A stretch of 5,846 bases of DNA, from the NCBI GenBank assembly GCA_905235355.1, contig CAJOLM010000077.1, positions 2,640 through 8,485 of the forward strand. The letters run 5' to 3'. The position numbers were made by a program, and so were the translations under genes. Shown piece after piece: positions 4,696 through 5,846 of the stretch (the first letter of the stretch is position 1; every line of letters begins with the position of its first letter). Under the pieces are notes generated by a model, which saw only the letters and a program-made list of their open reading frames with translations, ran no database searches and was not told the DNA's origin. Source of the DNA: an uncultured Elusimicrobiales bacterium. GTDB taxonomy: Bacteria; Elusimicrobiota; Elusimicrobia; Elusimicrobiales; Elusimicrobiaceae.

Positions 4696-5846
4696 ATGAA
4701 AAAAATTATTTTCGTAGCTGTATTAAGTATTTTGTGCTTGCCGGCCTTTGCGGTGGAAAATGCGGTGCTGGCTTTTTACCAACGTCAAGCGGTAAGTAAA
4801 GGAGCTAATGCTAAACAGGACCGCGCGTTTGCGGCGGCTTTGGCACAAGACGTGGCGGAGTGGATACGCGTTAATGAAAACGACCCGGACGTCAAAACCG
4901 CGCTGCTGATGCAAGCCGATTATGCTCTGCGTGCAGAGCAGGAAAAAGAAGCTTTGATTACCTTATATAAGGTGCGTTTTTATTTCCCCAGTGCTTCTGA
5001 TTTGAGCGTTTTGTCTTCTAATGTGGAAAACGTTATGGACAATATTAACCGCAAAGAAAAAGCCAAAGCTCTTAAATTACTGGCGGTGGATACGTCAGCC
5101 CTTCCGTCTATGCAAGAGCGCAAAGCTGCGCTGCTGGAGCATTTGGTACAAACCAATTTGGACAAAGTGTATGAGCCGGTGTGTGATTTGTTTGAAGATT
5201 TTTTTGCACAATATCCCACGTATAATCATACGGATAAATTGACCTTGCTCTATGGGGATTGGCACCGCCAAAACGGTAATTTTTTAGCTGCCGTTACGGA
5301 ATATAAAAAGGCCAATGAACTGATGCCGCAAACCGCGTACAAAGCAGCCAGTTTGCGCATGACGGCTGACGTGTATGCCTCGGATTTGGACGATTATGAA
5401 ACGGCTATGTCCTTGTACAAACAAGTGCTCAAGCAATATCCCACTTCTTCGGAGCGCGGCATTGTCTATAAACACATGGCTGTGCTGGAAGAAAATCATA
5501 AACATTATGAGTCGGCCATTGAATATTATGACAAAGCCATTGCCGATTTAGGCATGCAGCTAATTGCCTATGATGCGTGGACGGGCAAAGCCGATGTGCT
5601 AGTCAAAACCAAAAATTATCAGGAAGCGTATGATACTTTATTGCAAGGGGCAGCGGTATTTTCCCGTGATGAAGATAAGTATGTATCTATGTTGGAGCAG
5701 GCGGCAGACGTGGCCAAACGCCGCATGAAGGATTTAGAGCAGCAGGCCGCTGCCTTGGACCAGGCGTTGCTCACTTATCCGCAAACGCAACGCGCACCGG
5801 AAATGATGTATGAGCTGGCACAGGCTTATGAAAGTATGAATAAAAC
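4696..5846 (+). CDS. Secreted TPR-repeat protein (partial, C-terminus beyond window)
   Basis: An open frame runs from the ATG at 4696 past the window end: 383 codons without a stop, so the gene is cut by the window. Residues 1-19 (MKKIIFVAVLSILCLPAFA) are a signal peptide, with cleavage likely after AFA. Cys14 is not in a proper lipobox (SILC), so a lipoprotein is unlikely. Residues about 20-175 are helical without clear repeats. From about 183 on come TPR-like helix pairs: GDWHRQNGNFLAAVTEYKKA (187-206), ADVYASDLDDYETAMSLYKQ (224-243, ending in a QYPTS turn), MAVLEENHKHYESAIEYYDK (261-280), and GKADVLVKTKNYQEAYDTLL (297-316). A further helical unit with YPQTQRAPEMMYELAQAYE (361-379) follows, typical of YbgF/BamD-like periplasmic repeat proteins. 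Such repeats mediate protein-protein contacts in the envelope. The partner and role are unknown. It follows yajQ by 8 bases and is probably translationally coupled to it. The frame and signal peptide are clear, the function is not. Confidence 0.85.
   Translation, partial: MKKIIFVAVLSILCLPAFAVENAVLAFYQRQAVSKGANAKQDRAFAAALAQDVAEWIRVNENDPDVKTALLMQADYALRAEQEKEALITLYKVRFYFPSASDLSVLSSNVENVMDNINRKEKAKALKLLAVDTSALPSMQERKAALLEHLVQTNLDKVYEPVCDLFEDFFAQYPTYNHTDKLTLLYGDWHRQNGNFLAAVTEYKKANELMPQTAYKAASLRMTADVYASDLDDYETAMSLYKQVLKQYPTSSERGIVYKHMAVLEENHKHYESAIEYYDKAIADLGMQLIAYDAWTGKADVLVKTKNYQEAYDTLLQGAAVFSRDEDKYVSMLEQAADVAKRRMKDLEQQAAALDQALLTYPQTQRAPEMMYELAQAYESMNK

Overview
This 5.8-kb window looks like an ordinary chromosomal stretch of a Gram-negative (two-membrane) bacterium. 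It holds five protein-coding genes, the last cut by the window edge. The outer membrane comes from the first gene, which encodes a signal-peptide-bearing beta-barrel protein ending in phenylalanine. Another secreted protein lies at the right end. The combination of a TraF_2-type barrel, a NupG-type nucleoside symporter, YajQ and a secreted TPR protein, with moderate GC, would fit a gut-associated lineage such as Elusimicrobiota. That taxon is a weak guess from memory; no rRNA or tRNA is present to decide it.

Left part, minus strand. 5-1585 encodes an outer-membrane protein of the TraF_2 family (PF13729), with a clear extended -10 promoter and a Shine-Dalgarno site. Upstream of it, 1663-2586 encodes a complete XerD-like tyrosine recombinase whose catalytic residues have the same spacing as in E. 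coli XerD. A strong inverted repeat at 2672-2708 separates it from the next gene. 2734-4035 encodes a 12-helix nucleoside:H+ symporter closely resembling E. coli NupG.

Right part, plus strand. After a 157-bp divergent intergenic region with a TATAAT box and two possible RNA hairpins comes yajQ (4193-4687), a nucleotide-binding protein linked in other bacteria to cyclic di-GMP. Eight bases later a secreted TPR-repeat protein begins (4696 to the window end). Its ribosome-binding site overlaps the yajQ stop codon, so these two form an operon.

The genes do not form one pathway. They look like three or four independent units: outer-membrane barrel, recombinase, nucleoside uptake, and yajQ plus the TPR protein. 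I found no mobile element ends, CRISPR array, RNA gene or convincing new system. The points worth a second look are regulatory: a hairpin against the symporter start codon, a possible leaderless xerD message, a hairpin abutting the yajQ ribosome-binding site, and the tight yajQ-TPR coupling.
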